Positions 53,801 to 62,269 of a DNA stretch of 64,000 nucleotides are shown one piece after another. Position numbers and translations under genes: made by a program. A model generated the notes under the pieces. It was not told the origin of the DNA, did not search any database, and saw only the letters and a list, made by a program, of their open reading frames with translations. How positions within the stretch are numbered: position 1 is the stretch's first letter; each line of letters opens with the position of its first letter. This stretch comes from Fictibacillus gelatini DSM 15865 (GTDB lineage: Bacteria > Bacillota > Bacilli > Bacillales > Fictibacillaceae). The stretch spans positions 520,491 to 584,490 of the forward strand of contig NZ_AUMP01000001.1 of NCBI RefSeq assembly GCF_000430745.1. The letters run 5' to 3'.

Positions 53801-53817
53801 ATACATAATAGATGTAT
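53801..53817. promoter_or_regulatory. LysR-type inverted repeat in the CoA transferase/LysR promoter region
   Basis: ATACAT-AATAG-ATGTAT is a 6-5-6 inverted repeat containing the T-N11-A pattern of LysR sites. It lies about 60 bp from each of the divergent starts at 53738 and 53878. Confidence 0.65.
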
Positions 53818-53877
53818 TGAAAATCATTGAATATTTATAATGCTTGTATTGAAAAATTTTAATAAGTGGGGAGCATC

Positions 53878-54759
53878 ATGGAACTTAAATGGATAAAAAC
53901 GTTTATTGCCGCTGCAAAAACAGAAAATTTTCGAAAGGCATCAGAAGAACTGTACATTTCTCAATCATCTGTAACGATCCATATTCAATTGCTGGAAAAG
54001 TATTTAAATTGCTCGCTTTTTCAGCGAGAAGGAAAAAAAGTAAAGTTAACGGATGAGGGGAAATTCTTTTTGCCTTACGCGCAAAAATTAATCCATATAT
54101 CGCAAGAAGGGATTCGAAATTTAAATCGTTTTAAACAGGGTTTTTCAAGAAAATTGACATTGGGCATCTCCCCGTTCATTGCGGAATTGTCCATTCCATC
54201 CATATTGAATCAATATGTGCAGGAGCATCCTGAGGTGGAAATAGAAGTTCAGCTCTTAAAATCAAAAGATATCATCCCTGCTATTATGGAAGAGAAGGTG
54301 GATCTTGGCCTTTCAAGGCTGCATGTCCATTCAAGCGAGTTAAGCTGCAAAGTATTAGCCGAGGACCGGCTCGTGCTCGTTGTGCCGCCCGCTAAAAGCG
54401 CTGAAGAAAAAGAAGCGGTGAGGAATCCTGGCAAGCTTTTCGAAAATAAGCTTCTCTTAACGCATAATCATCCCGAATATTGGGATCGTTTGCTTTCCCA
54501 AATCCATAGCCGGTATCGAAACGTGCGGACAATGGTCGTATCACAAGTGGGTGTCACCAAACGGTTTATCGAAGAAGGTTTGGGCATCTCCTTTCTTCCG
54601 GAAATCGCAGTCAGAAAAGAAGTTCAGGAAGGGCGGCTTCTTTCTATAGAATGCCCTGAATTTGAACTGCCGACAATGAAAACATACGTCATTATGAAAC
54701 ACGGAAACTCACAGGGAGAGCATTTTCTCAAATTCCTGTCGCAGTTTTCGATTTCTTAA
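53878..54759 (+). CDS. LysR-family transcriptional regulator
   Basis: Protein of 293 residues. The N-terminal winged helix (ELKWIKTFIAAAKTENFRKASEELYISQSSVTIHIQLLEKYL split over residues 2-43) is followed by a substrate-binding domain from about residue 90. It resembles the B. subtilis CitR/CcpC-like group in size. GGGGAG is six bases before ATG at 53878. It is divergent from the CoA transferase/MFS pair and most likely their activator, with the organic acid or its CoA ester as inducer. Confidence 0.9.
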   Translation: MELKWIKTFIAAAKTENFRKASEELYISQSSVTIHIQLLEKYLNCSLFQREGKKVKLTDEGKFFLPYAQKLIHISQEGIRNLNRFKQGFSRKLTLGISPFIAELSIPSILNQYVQEHPEVEIEVQLLKSKDIIPAIMEEKVDLGLSRLHVHSSELSCKVLAEDRLVLVVPPAKSAEEKEAVRNPGKLFENKLLLTHNHPEYWDRLLSQIHSRYRNVRTMVVSQVGVTKRFIEEGLGISFLPEIAVRKEVQEGRLLSIECPEFELPTMKTYVIMKHGNSQGEHFLKFLSQFSIS

Positions 54760-54778
54760 GACTAGCCAAATGAAAAAA

Positions 54779-55166
54779 CTAGTGCCCCTTCTAGAAAAAT
54801 AGTTTTCAGTATTTTTAAGAACACCTCGTTAGATCTGTGAAATGAGGAAAAACGATCACGAATCGTTACATGATGTAAAATTTTTTCGTTCTCGGACAAT
54901 AAATGCTCTTATTCGGACAATAAGTCATCCGGTTTAGACAATAACATCTTACTTTTGGAAAATAAGTGAAAAAACTACTCATTTTATTGTCCGACACAGG
55001 CCGTTTATTGTCCGATAGAATCGATTTATTTTCGGAAATCCACTGTTTATTGTCCAAATGCCACGAAAATAGCACCACACTACCACACTAGAGAAGTTTG
55101 CTTCTATTTTTACAGGCGAAAATGGATTCTTGAAAATAAGAGCTTTTTTAGCTGAAAGGGCACTAG
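54779..55166. mobile_element. MITE-like element, copy 2, with TGCCCYTTC inverted ends and CTAG flanks
   Basis: The unit 54783-55162 (380 bp) begins TGCCCCTTCTAGAAAAATAG and ends in the inverted complement of TGCCCTTTCAGCTAAAAAAG; CTAG stands at both borders. From GAACACCTCGTTAGATCTG through the GATGTAAAA region and the repeat array it is nearly the same as copy 1 at 10.5-10.8 kb. It carries a 4+4 mirror array and no transposase. A second hairpin follows at its right border. Confidence 0.78.
54894..55055. repeat. mirror-symmetric 21-bp array inside MITE copy 2
   Basis: Direct units start at 54894, 54915, 54936 and 54957 (the last GGAAAATAA); inverted units end at 54992, 55013, 55034 and 55055. 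All steps are 21 bp and the symmetry axis is 54974.5. Compared with copy 1 some units differ on one arm only, so the pairs are not strictly coevolving. Confidence 0.85.
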
Positions 55167-55192
55167 CCTACTTTCATTCAAAGTAGGCTAGT
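55163..55192. terminator. hairpin downstream of the GDPD-PhoD gene
   Basis: CTAGCCTACTTT and AAAGTAGGCTAG form a perfect 12-bp stem whose outer CTAG is also the right border of the MITE. It lies seven bases past the minus-strand stop; no long T-run follows, so termination strength is uncertain. Confidence 0.55.
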
Positions 55193-55198
55193 CTCCCT

Positions 55199-57400
55199 TT
55201 AGCTAATAGAGAATTTCCCTTCATAATGGATCTTCCCGTTTTCATCGCGAATTTGGACGGTCATTTGCCCATTTTTAGGATCTGCCTTGAGTACGCCGAA
55301 GTTGAAGAATCCTCCTTCTGCGTAAAGCCGTTTTGGCCCGAATGTCGAATCCAGTTTAGGAGGCTGAATCGTTACCGCTCCGATTGGCCCACTGACCAAT
55401 TCCCGGTAATCGACTGTACCGTTATGATCCGGATCATACTCGATCATATCCGCAAAATGAACATCGGTAGTGACAAAGTTCACATTTTTAATTTTGTTTT
55501 TCAAAATAAAATCGGAGATCTCTTTGAACTCATGCTCGTAGCCTGTTTTATCGTTCGGATCAATATGATCGCCGTTGGCCCACCCGTCTCGCGCGTTTGG
55601 TTTGCCCGTCGGAGTCGAAATGGGCACAGAGGAAGCGACGAGCTTAATTTTTGCGTCCGAATGGAGCAATTCTTTTTTCAGCCATTCCAATTGCTCTTTT
55701 CCTAACATCGTTTTGTCTGGACCGTCCTGTTTCGTATTCGGATCGCGGTACCCCCGGTTATTTAAGATGATCAAATCGAGGGTGTTCCCCCATGAATATT
55801 TGTAGTACAGCTTTTCCGAATCACTCCGCTCTTTTTGGATCGGCCAGTAGTCTTTAAATGCCTTATAGCCGGTTGAAGTAAGCGGGTTAGACGGCCCGGA
55901 GAAATCGTTTGACACTTCATGGTCATCCCAAATGGCGTATGTGCTCGTCGATTGAAGCAATTTTCTCAAATTTGGATCCGTCCGATTCTCTTTATACTTC
56001 GCCCAGAAGTCTTCCATTGTTTTCGATGGAGCGTTTGGCACGGCAGGCGTCGGATTGTCGGCATAGATCGTATCGCCGCTGAACAGGAAAAAGTCAGGAT
56101 GCAAATCCGCCATCGCCGAGAAGGACTTAAATGGGGGGATGTTTCCCTGGCCTCCCGTATCTCCACCCCAGACAATGGTTAATGGTTTTTCCGTATTTTC
56201 AGCGGGAGCCGTTTTAAAGCTGCCCGTTGCGGAAAAAGAACCTGGAAGTGCCGCCGCCCTGTAATAATACGTTGTGTCCGGATGTAAGCGATCCACTTTA
56301 ACCTGTGCTGTAAAATCATGTTGCCTGCTTGCCCTTGCGATTTTCTTTATTGATTTCTTAAAAGAAGGATCCTCTGCCACTTCAAAAAGTATCGCGGACG
56401 GCTTGTTTGCTCTTGTCCAGAGCACAGTGGATGTTGAAGTGATTTCACCGCTTGCGACACCGTGCGAAATATACGGTTTTTTCTTTAGTGCTAGAAGCTC
56501 ATCCGGAAAATTGGTGAACATGCCATCTACGCCTAAAGACAGCTCTTCTGCCATCTCTTCTTTCGTATTGACGGTGTATGGATGAACGAGCAAGTGGCTT
56601 CTATGTGCTTCCTGCATAAAAGTTGGTGTGACAAGCGCTTTATCAGGACCGACACCTTCTGCGTATTCAGCCGCTTTATTCAATTCATTTTTAAGGTTTT
56701 TCCCTTTTAACATGCCAGGCGAATAAAGCTGAATGAGCGGAATATCCTTTGGCGCGATTTTTTGCAGTATTTTCAAACTGTCTTCACTAAATGACTGAAG
56801 CATCACTTTGTCTTTTTTCAAATAACCCGTCTTTTTTAAAATTTGGACGAGTTTCTCTTCCATTCCCGGGTACACGTCAGGCGCTTTCGTTTCAATGTAC
56901 AATTTCGCATGTTTGTTTTTCTTTCCGATGAAGTGGATCGCTTCTTCAAGTGTCAATATTTTTTGTCCTTCATATTGCTTTTTGGCATGCTCCGGGTAGG
57001 CCTTGTTAAACCAGGAGCCGGCATCAAGCCGCTTAATTTCCGCAAGAGTAAAATCTTTCACAAGCCACGGAGAACGGTTAGGGAATACTTCTTCAGCGTT
57101 CGTTGTGCGCGCAAGGGAAGAATCATGGATGGCGACCAGATGGCCGTCTTTTGTCATATGTAAGTCAAGTTCCACAAAATCAGCTTTCATTTGAAGAGCC
57201 ATTTCATAGGCGGCTTTTGTATGCTCCGGGGCATATCCGGAAGCGCCGCGATGGGCGATGGTTACGACGGAACTTGCAATCGGCTGAAGCGCAGATTGCG
57301 GACCGGCCTCTTTAGCTGCTACCCGCTTATCTAATGTGACTCCAGTAGCCAGACTGACCGAAAGAGCCAGCGATAACGGAAGGAACGCTCTCTTTTTCAC
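55199..57400 (-). CDS. secreted bifunctional glycerophosphodiesterase / PhoD-type phosphatase fusion
   Basis: Protein of 733 residues with signal peptide (cleavage near RVAAKEA, residue 30). Residues about 46-305 form a GDPD domain: AHRGASGYAPEHT (50-61), FVELDLHMTKDGHLVAIHD (75-93) and LYIETKAP. Residues about 312-733 form a PhoD-like phosphatase: HGVASGEITSTSTVLWTR, GGDTGG (412-417), FSGDTIYAD (440-448), IWDDHEVSNDF (490-500) and TTDVHFAD (644-651). In B. subtilis separate GlpQ and PhoD degrade teichoic acid under phosphate limitation; here both activities are on one exported chain. No PhoP box was recognised. Confidence 0.87.
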   Translation of the reverse strand: MKKRAFLPLSLALSVSLATGVTLDKRVAAKEAGPQSALQPIASSVVTIAHRGASGYAPEHTKAAYEMALQMKADFVELDLHMTKDGHLVAIHDSSLARTTNAEEVFPNRSPWLVKDFTLAEIKRLDAGSWFNKAYPEHAKKQYEGQKILTLEEAIHFIGKKNKHAKLYIETKAPDVYPGMEEKLVQILKKTGYLKKDKVMLQSFSEDSLKILQKIAPKDIPLIQLYSPGMLKGKNLKNELNKAAEYAEGVGPDKALVTPTFMQEAHRSHLLVHPYTVNTKEEMAEELSLGVDGMFTNFPDELLALKKKPYISHGVASGEITSTSTVLWTRANKPSAILFEVAEDPSFKKSIKKIARASRQHDFTAQVKVDRLHPDTTYYYRAAALPGSFSATGSFKTAPAENTEKPLTIVWGGDTGGQGNIPPFKSFSAMADLHPDFFLFSGDTIYADNPTPAVPNAPSKTMEDFWAKYKENRTDPNLRKLLQSTSTYAIWDDHEVSNDFSGPSNPLTSTGYKAFKDYWPIQKERSDSEKLYYKYSWGNTLDLIILNNRGYRDPNTKQDGPDKTMLGKEQLEWLKKELLHSDAKIKLVASSVPISTPTGKPNARDGWANGDHIDPNDKTGYEHEFKEISDFILKNKIKNVNFVTTDVHFADMIEYDPDHNGTVDYRELVSGPIGAVTIQPPKLDSTFGPKRLYAEGGFFNFGVLKADPKNGQMTVQIRDENGKIHYEGKFSIS

Positions 57401-57640
57401 GATTTCTCCACTCTCCTAAACAGGTAATGTAATCAACCATCTCAAGTATAGAAAAGTAATATAAACTGATAGTAAAAGAGAATTGGAGGTTTTGTTAAAA
57501 AAAATAGGAGAAAAGGATGATTGAAGGCGGGGTAAACAAAGAGGTAAAAATAGTTTGCTATAGTTAAAAGAACCGCAGCAACGTTATTACAAAAATGGTA
57601 GGATAGTGAATAAAATCAATTACGCATGAGGGGGAAAATG

Positions 57641-58060
57641 ATGAAAGTGAACATTCATAATGATAAAACAAATGCGAATTGGGAAGAGGTGAAAGAAGTG
57701 TATGCTTCAGCGGGTTGGAACAAGCATACGATCGAGATCATCCAAAAGGTGTTTGAAGCGAGCCAATTAGCGGTGTTCGCAACCATTGATAATCGGATTG
57801 TCGGAATTGGCAGAGCGATGACAGACGGCGTGTTCAATGCAAGCATTTATGATGTTGTCGTACATAAAGATTATCAGGAGCTCGGGATTGGAAAAAAAAT
57901 AATGGAAAACCTTCTCGGCCAACTCCAGGAAATTTCGTGCGTCCACATCATAGCGACAACAGGCAATGAAGGTTTTTACCGAAAGCTGGGTCTAAAAAAA
58001 GCGAAAACCGCTATGGCCCGCTATCTCAATCCTTCATTGGCGAAAGAATACCTTGAATAG
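57641..58060 (+). CDS. GNAT-family N-acetyltransferase
   Basis: Protein of 139 residues. The acetyl-CoA loop is VVVHKDYQELGIGKKIMENLL (residues about 72-92), with the preceding beta strand GVFNASIYDVVV; the C-terminal FYRKLGLKKAKTAMARYLNP is typical of small GNAT enzymes. Two consecutive ATGs (57638, 57641) follow GAGGGGG; the second has better spacing. The last 24 codons and the terminator are repeated at 58753-58866. Substrate unknown. Confidence 0.85.
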   Translation: MKVNIHNDKTNANWEEVKEVYASAGWNKHTIEIIQKVFEASQLAVFATIDNRIVGIGRAMTDGVFNASIYDVVVHKDYQELGIGKKIMENLLGQLQEISCVHIIATTGNEGFYRKLGLKKAKTAMARYLNPSLAKEYLE

Positions 58061-58061
58061 A

Positions 58062-58092
58062 GAAAACCTTCCTGTAATGTAGGAAGGTTTTC
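58062..58092 (+). terminator. terminator of the GNAT gene
   Basis: AAAACCTTCCT and AGGAAGGTTTT with a seven-base loop, two bases after the stop. Confidence 0.88.
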
Positions 58093-58104
58093 GATCTAAT
58101 TTCA

Positions 58105-58143
58105 AAAAAGCTCGGTTCTCTCTTCTTGAACTGAGCTTTTTAG
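58105..58143 (-). terminator. terminator of the 185-residue lipoprotein gene
   Basis: AAAAAGCTC-GTTC and GAAC-GAGCTTTTT pair around an eight-base loop, just beyond the minus-strand stop at 58151. Confidence 0.8.
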
Positions 58144-58150
58144 TAAAAAT

Positions 58151-58708
58151 TCATTGGAGGCTTTTTGCTAATTTAACTACTTCATCTTTGGAAATACTGT
58201 GGTTTTCATTTAAATCTACTAGTTGTAAAGCATAATATAAATCATCTTTTTTCCATGTCAGCACTTTAAATTTAGGCGTTTCATCATACTTGCCCTTAAT
58301 GTTTTTTTCTATTTCAATGTATTTTCTCGACTTTACCATGTCATCAAACATAGGGAAATTAGCGATTTCAAATGTCACCCCATCATTTTCCTTTTGATCC
58401 GAATATTCGGTTGTTACTAATAATGCCGTTTGACCTTTTGGCTTACCTTTCATGTTTTTAAAATCTTTTACGAAAACAGTTGGATTTAGTTTAAACCTGG
58501 ACTTTGATGAAAGTGTTTTTATTTCAAATGGGACGGCATTTCTAACATCTTTTAAACTTCCTTTATAATTTGATACAGTTTTTCGGTTTTCTTTTGCCAT
58601 TTCTTTATTCTCAAGAGTCAATTTATCTGGTTTAAACTCCTGGTTCGTACATCCGAACAATATTCCCAAAACACCTAAAATCAGCAAACCCCTTAAAAAG
58701 TAGTTCAA
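58151..58708 (-). CDS. small lipoprotein with DUF4367-like C-terminus, function unknown
   Basis: Protein of 185 residues with lipobox ILFGC (Cys at residue 20) and an extracellular domain. The C-terminal part TWKKDDLYYALQLVDLNENHSISKDEVVKLAKSL resembles the end of DUF4367/anti-sigma-linked lipoproteins; its DLNENHSISKDE also fits the EF-hand loop pattern except for the central Gly, which may be chance. It lies between the GNAT gene and that gene's decayed duplicate, on the opposite strand, as if inserted between them. GGAGGGGA is upstream of ATG. Confidence 0.7.
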   Translation of the reverse strand: MNYFLRGLLILGVLGILFGCTNQEFKPDKLTLENKEMAKENRKTVSNYKGSLKDVRNAVPFEIKTLSSKSRFKLNPTVFVKDFKNMKGKPKGQTALLVTTEYSDQKENDGVTFEIANFPMFDDMVKSRKYIEIEKNIKGKYDETPKFKVLTWKKDDLYYALQLVDLNENHSISKDEVVKLAKSLQ

Positions 58709-58752
58709 AGTCTCCCCTCCTGTTGTTTTTTTAAGAATAAAGTGATTTTTTT

Positions 58753-58827
58753 CTGGGCCTAAAAAAGGCCATAACCGCTATGGCCCACTATCTCAATCCT
58801 TCATTGGCGAAAGAATACCTTGAATAG
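58753..58827 (+). pseudogene. 3' remnant of a second GNAT gene copy
   Basis: The frame reads LGLKKAITAMAHYLNPSLAK and on to EYLE-stop, against LGLKKAKTAMARYLNPSLAK and EYLE-stop of the intact gene; the DNA differs at only a few positions. The preceding body of the gene is missing. The following terminator is also a duplicate. This marks an old tandem duplication with loss of most of the second copy. Confidence 0.85.
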
Positions 58828-58866
58828 GGAAAACCTTCCTGTACTTTTAGGAAGGTTTTCCCTATT
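58823..58866. terminator. strong bidirectional terminator between GNAT remnant and npr
   Basis: AATAGGGAAAACCTTCCT pairs perfectly over 18 bp with AGGAAGGTTTTCCCTATT around an eight-base loop. It derives from the duplicated GNAT terminator and now lies three bases past the npr stop. Confidence 0.9.
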
Positions 58867-58868
58867 CA

Positions 58869-60503
58869 TTATTTCACGCCTACAGCGTCATATGCTTTTG
58901 TCACAGCTTGAACGGCTGCCGAATTTGGTCCATATAAGTCGGTCGCTGCTTGAATGGCAGCCTGGCGCATCATTTTGAAGTTAGAGGTGGACGTTAAATA
59001 TTTGGAAACCGCGCGATAATAGATTTGTTCGGTCGCTTCTCGCCCAACCCCTTTAACGGTCACTCCGTAGTGCGTGCCGCCTTCAGAAATCAGGTAAGCC
59101 GCTTTATTATTGATACTGCTATTAATATGGACGCCGCCATTGTCCTGCGTTCCTTTATAAAGCTTGCTGTAATGATCCGGGTATCCTTCTGTAGGCTTCA
59201 ATGGATTTTTAATCGAAGCCGGGTCACTCATTGAACGAAGCGGCTTTCCAGAAACGGAAACCTCTTCCCCTACGTCCCAGTTTTTCCGTTCGACCATTGC
59301 GCCCATTATATCGGATAACGACTCATTAAGCGCTCCTGATTCGCCCTGGTATTCCAAATTCGCCGTGTATTCTGTTACCGCATGTGTAAGTTCATGCCCA
59401 ATAACGTCAATGCCTGATGAAAAATTGGAATAATTAATTCCGTCACCATCGCCATACATCATCAACTTGCCATTCCATGCTGCATTGTTCCATTTGTTTC
59501 CTACATGAATGGCCGAGATCATTTTTGCGCCTTTATTGTCAAAAGAGTTGCGATCAAATGTCTTTTTATAATAATCGTATACTTTTTCAGCATTCACATG
59601 GGCATCAACCGCTGCAGAATCTTTAAACATTTTGCTTTGACTTGTGATTTCCTGTCCAGTATAGCCCAAAAGCTGCGACAAAATATTAAACCAGAATTCA
59701 TCAAAATTTTCCGCATCATACGTGTTAATTCCGTTTCCGCGCGTTTGGTCAGCCATTAAATATTTTCCATCTGCTTTTTGCGAGATTTCAAAGACTTCTT
59801 TATTTCCTTTTGCGCCGTAGCCATATCCAGTCATCTCGTCAATGGCATTATATTTATTAATAATCTCTCCATTCGTCGCGTCGACGAAGTAATGCCAATA
59901 TCCCGGTTTTGGATCAGACAAAGAAACTTTCACGAGATAGGCAAGATGGTCTTTTCCATCATGTTGATAAATATATAATTTTTTGCTAACACCATCAAAG
60001 TGATCCACTTCCCCCACTTGCTTCTCAATGTCTATTGTGGCGACTTTTTCAGCATCTTTTTCTGAGATTGAAGCTGTCGTAGAGACGTCCTTATCTTCTA
60101 AATCCGGCACAACTTGTCCAAAGAAAGATGTTACTTGATTATTTTTATCCAGAGAAATCGTTTGATCCGAACCATAAATCGGTACACCATTCAATTGTTC
60201 GACAAGGCGGAAGTGATGGGTGCCTGTTTTCTTATCTGCAACTTCTTTCACCACTTTAAAATTTTTCTTCATATCTCCGTTTAATTTCAATTGCTTGCTT
60301 TTGTGCTTAAGGTAGGCATACGCCACTTCTTTTTTTGTCAGCCCTTTTGGTGCCTTCCACTTTTCGATCATGATAGAAGGAGTGGCATATTTTTTGTTGT
60401 ACTCCATTTTGCTTTCTTTTGCAAAAGACGTTGTTCCTCCTGTGGCAAATGCCCCCAGCGCAATGGATAGAGCTAATGTCGAAGAAGCCAATTTCTTTCT
60501 CAA
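58869..60503 (-). CDS. npr: extracellular neutral protease (thermolysin family, M4)
   Basis: Preproenzyme of 544 residues: signal peptide to about residue 28 (TTSFAKE), FTP and PepSY propeptide domains (about 45-225), and the M4 catalytic domain. HELTH is at 370-374, the third zinc ligand Glu is in GALNESLSDIMG (394), and the active-site His is in NGGVHINSSINNKAAY. The start is TTG at 60503 after AGGAGAG. It lies 72 bp downstream of tasA with no terminator between, so it probably belongs to the sipW-tasA transcript. It degrades extracellular protein and may process matrix proteins. Confidence 0.92.
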   Translation of the reverse strand: MRKKLASSTLALSIALGAFATGGTTSFAKESKMEYNKKYATPSIMIEKWKAPKGLTKKEVAYAYLKHKSKQLKLNGDMKKNFKVVKEVADKKTGTHHFRLVEQLNGVPIYGSDQTISLDKNNQVTSFFGQVVPDLEDKDVSTTASISEKDAEKVATIDIEKQVGEVDHFDGVSKKLYIYQHDGKDHLAYLVKVSLSDPKPGYWHYFVDATNGEIINKYNAIDEMTGYGYGAKGNKEVFEISQKADGKYLMADQTRGNGINTYDAENFDEFWFNILSQLLGYTGQEITSQSKMFKDSAAVDAHVNAEKVYDYYKKTFDRNSFDNKGAKMISAIHVGNKWNNAAWNGKLMMYGDGDGINYSNFSSGIDVIGHELTHAVTEYTANLEYQGESGALNESLSDIMGAMVERKNWDVGEEVSVSGKPLRSMSDPASIKNPLKPTEGYPDHYSKLYKGTQDNGGVHINSSINNKAAYLISEGGTHYGVTVKGVGREATEQIYYRAVSKYLTSTSNFKMMRQAAIQAATDLYGPNSAAVQAVTKAYDAVGVK

Positions 60504-60575
60504 ATGAACTCACTCTCCTATAGAAATTTTTTAGACTAACCACTTTTCGAATTTCTTTTGAAGGCTATCAACCTA

Positions 60576-61169
60576 TTATTTTTCTTCGCCTTCGGTTTGC
60601 GTCGCATTAAATGTCCACTTTAATTTCAAATCATCGCCCTGAAACACGTTTTGATCTTTCCCGTTATCGACGAATTCAAATTGAACCCATAAGTCATTGG
60701 ATGCCCCGGGAGCAAGACCGCCCTTTTGTTTCCATAACGGGTCAATAATGTCCCGCTGCACAACATCAGGTTTCATGTTTTTCAGATTATAGAGCGTCGT
60801 TTCATAAATCGGTTCAGTTTCTTTATCCCAGTTCCACAAAAATTTCACTTTAATATGCTTGCCGAGATCTTCAGAACCGTTGTTCCCTTTCACATCTCCT
60901 ACTGAATATTCGGTTTTCAAATCGACGGTTTTAATTTTTAAGGTGCCGCCATTTGTCAACTTAAAGTCACGCTTCATCGTATCCCCTGGCTTAAGGTTAC
61001 TTACATCGATAATCGTTGATGGATCAAGCGACAAATCCAGCGTACCAGCAGCAAAGGTGTTGTTCGTTACTTCTGTGTCGTTAAAATAGGCATACGTCCC
61101 TCCCCCAATCAAAGACAGTCCGAGTGATGCTGTGATCACGCTTAGGCCCAGCTTTTTTTTCAAGTTCAT
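60576..61169 (-). CDS. tasA: TasA/CalY-family matrix fibre protein
   Basis: Protein of 197 residues from ATG at 61169 (GGGGAGG nine bases upstream). The signal region LGLSVITASLGLSLIGGGTYAYFNDTEVTNNTFAAGTLDLS is the hallmark of the camelysin/TasA family processed by SipW, and a beta-sandwich domain follows (LKPGDTMKRDFKLTNGGTLKIK, then GLAPGASNDLWVQFEFVDN). It forms extracellular amyloid-like biofilm fibres. It follows sipW by 73 bp; no tapA gene is present. Confidence 0.9.
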   Translation of the reverse strand: MNLKKKLGLSVITASLGLSLIGGGTYAYFNDTEVTNNTFAAGTLDLSLDPSTIIDVSNLKPGDTMKRDFKLTNGGTLKIKTVDLKTEYSVGDVKGNNGSEDLGKHIKVKFLWNWDKETEPIYETTLYNLKNMKPDVVQRDIIDPLWKQKGGLAPGASNDLWVQFEFVDNGKDQNVFQGDDLKLKWTFNATQTEGEEK

Positions 61170-61242
61170 CCTAACTTCCTCCCCATTCATTGTTTTTATG
61201 GAACTCTTATGTATTAACTAAAAATGCATAAGAGATAATCCC

Positions 61243-61818
61243 TTAAACGGACTGGCTCGTTTCTCTTGCAAGTTTTTTCTTGTTCTCATCGATTTCTCTG
61301 ATCGAGCTGTACATCGAAACAACTGAATAGATAACAAGAAAAATTCCCGGGACGATCATTAAAAGGGCTGAACCCGTTTTCGTATTCGCATAGTTTAATA
61401 GATAACCAATGTAAGGTATGGTGAAGTTTACATATTTACCAACGGTGTTTTGTGAAAGAACGAGTTCCCTATCCGCCGCATTGTTGTTGTCCCCTTTTGT
61501 TTTGTACATTACTTGCCCGTTTACTTTTTGAACGTCAATAATCCGGTGTGTAATCAATTTATTGTTCTTTTCACGAAATGTAATGATATCGCCTTTTTTA
61601 TAGTTTTCACCATCGGTTTTAGGCTGTATGGCAATAATCGAGCCTGTCATAAACGTCGGCTCCATCGATCCTGAAAGTACGGTCTTAACTTGATAGCCCA
61701 TGATCGTCGGCTCTCCGCCGCTTGCTTTCGCCGAAATGACCACAACCGAAAGACAAATGAAAACGACAATCATGATAATAGAGACGAAACCGCTTGTAAG
61801 CTTCAACACTTTCTTCAT
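61243..61818 (-). CDS. sipW: ER-type signal peptidase I SipW
   Basis: Protein of 191 residues with a membrane helix at each end (about 10-30 and 150-172). The catalytic Ser is in VLSGSMEPTFMTGS (near residue 51), and the base is His in LITHRIIDVQKV (near 91) instead of Lys, which defines the ER-type enzymes. It removes the signal of TasA, encoded next. It is the first gene of the sipW-tasA-npr unit. Confidence 0.92.
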   Translation of the reverse strand: MKKVLKLTSGFVSIIMIVVFICLSVVVISAKASGGEPTIMGYQVKTVLSGSMEPTFMTGSIIAIQPKTDGENYKKGDIITFREKNNKLITHRIIDVQKVNGQVMYKTKGDNNNAADRELVLSQNTVGKYVNFTIPYIGYLLNYANTKTGSALLMIVPGIFLVIYSVVSMYSSIREIDENKKKLARETSQSV

Positions 61819-61841
61819 TTTTAATCCCCACCCAACTTTTT

Positions 61842-61870
61842 ATAGAACAAATTCGTTCTCTCAAAAGAAC
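61842..61870. promoter_or_regulatory. SinR-type operator cluster upstream of sipW
   Basis: GTTCTCT-CA-AAAGAAC at 61855-61870 is an inverted pair of sites fitting the SinR consensus GTTCTYT, and ATAGAAC (GTTCTAT inverted) at 61842-61848 is a third near match. They lie 24-52 bp before the sipW start, as expected for repression of the matrix operon. The rest of 61819-62269, which also holds the divergent regulator promoter, shows no other recognised element. Confidence 0.65.
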
Positions 61871-62269
61871 TTATATATGCTATAGTAAACTTCTATTCCC
61901 AAAATTGTAAATTGGGGTTATTTGTTGCTAAGTTTAAATCGTTATCCATAACGGAGTTTAGTTAAAACTATTAAAAGTACATTCTATTGACATAGCTCGC
62001 TACTTTAATCGCTTCTAAAAGCATTTAAAAATCCCCCATTTTTACGGAGAATCGACTTTTTTCGCAAAGTTGCAATAAAACGTGTCGAAAAAAATTTCTG
62101 TAAGATAAAAAAAGGCTTCCTTTTACCATCCTTCTAAACGAATAGGTCTTTTGAACCTGTCTCCAAAGATTTCCTCAATGTATAATGAAAGAATAAAAAA
62201 TAAAGGAAATAATAACAGTATTTTCAATCGCTAAGATAAAAACGGGTCTTTTTCAAGGGGGGATTTCTT

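Noticed and set aside
57401..57480. PhoP box before the GDPD-PhoD gene
   Set aside because: No convincing pair of TTAACA-like repeats with the correct spacing was found.
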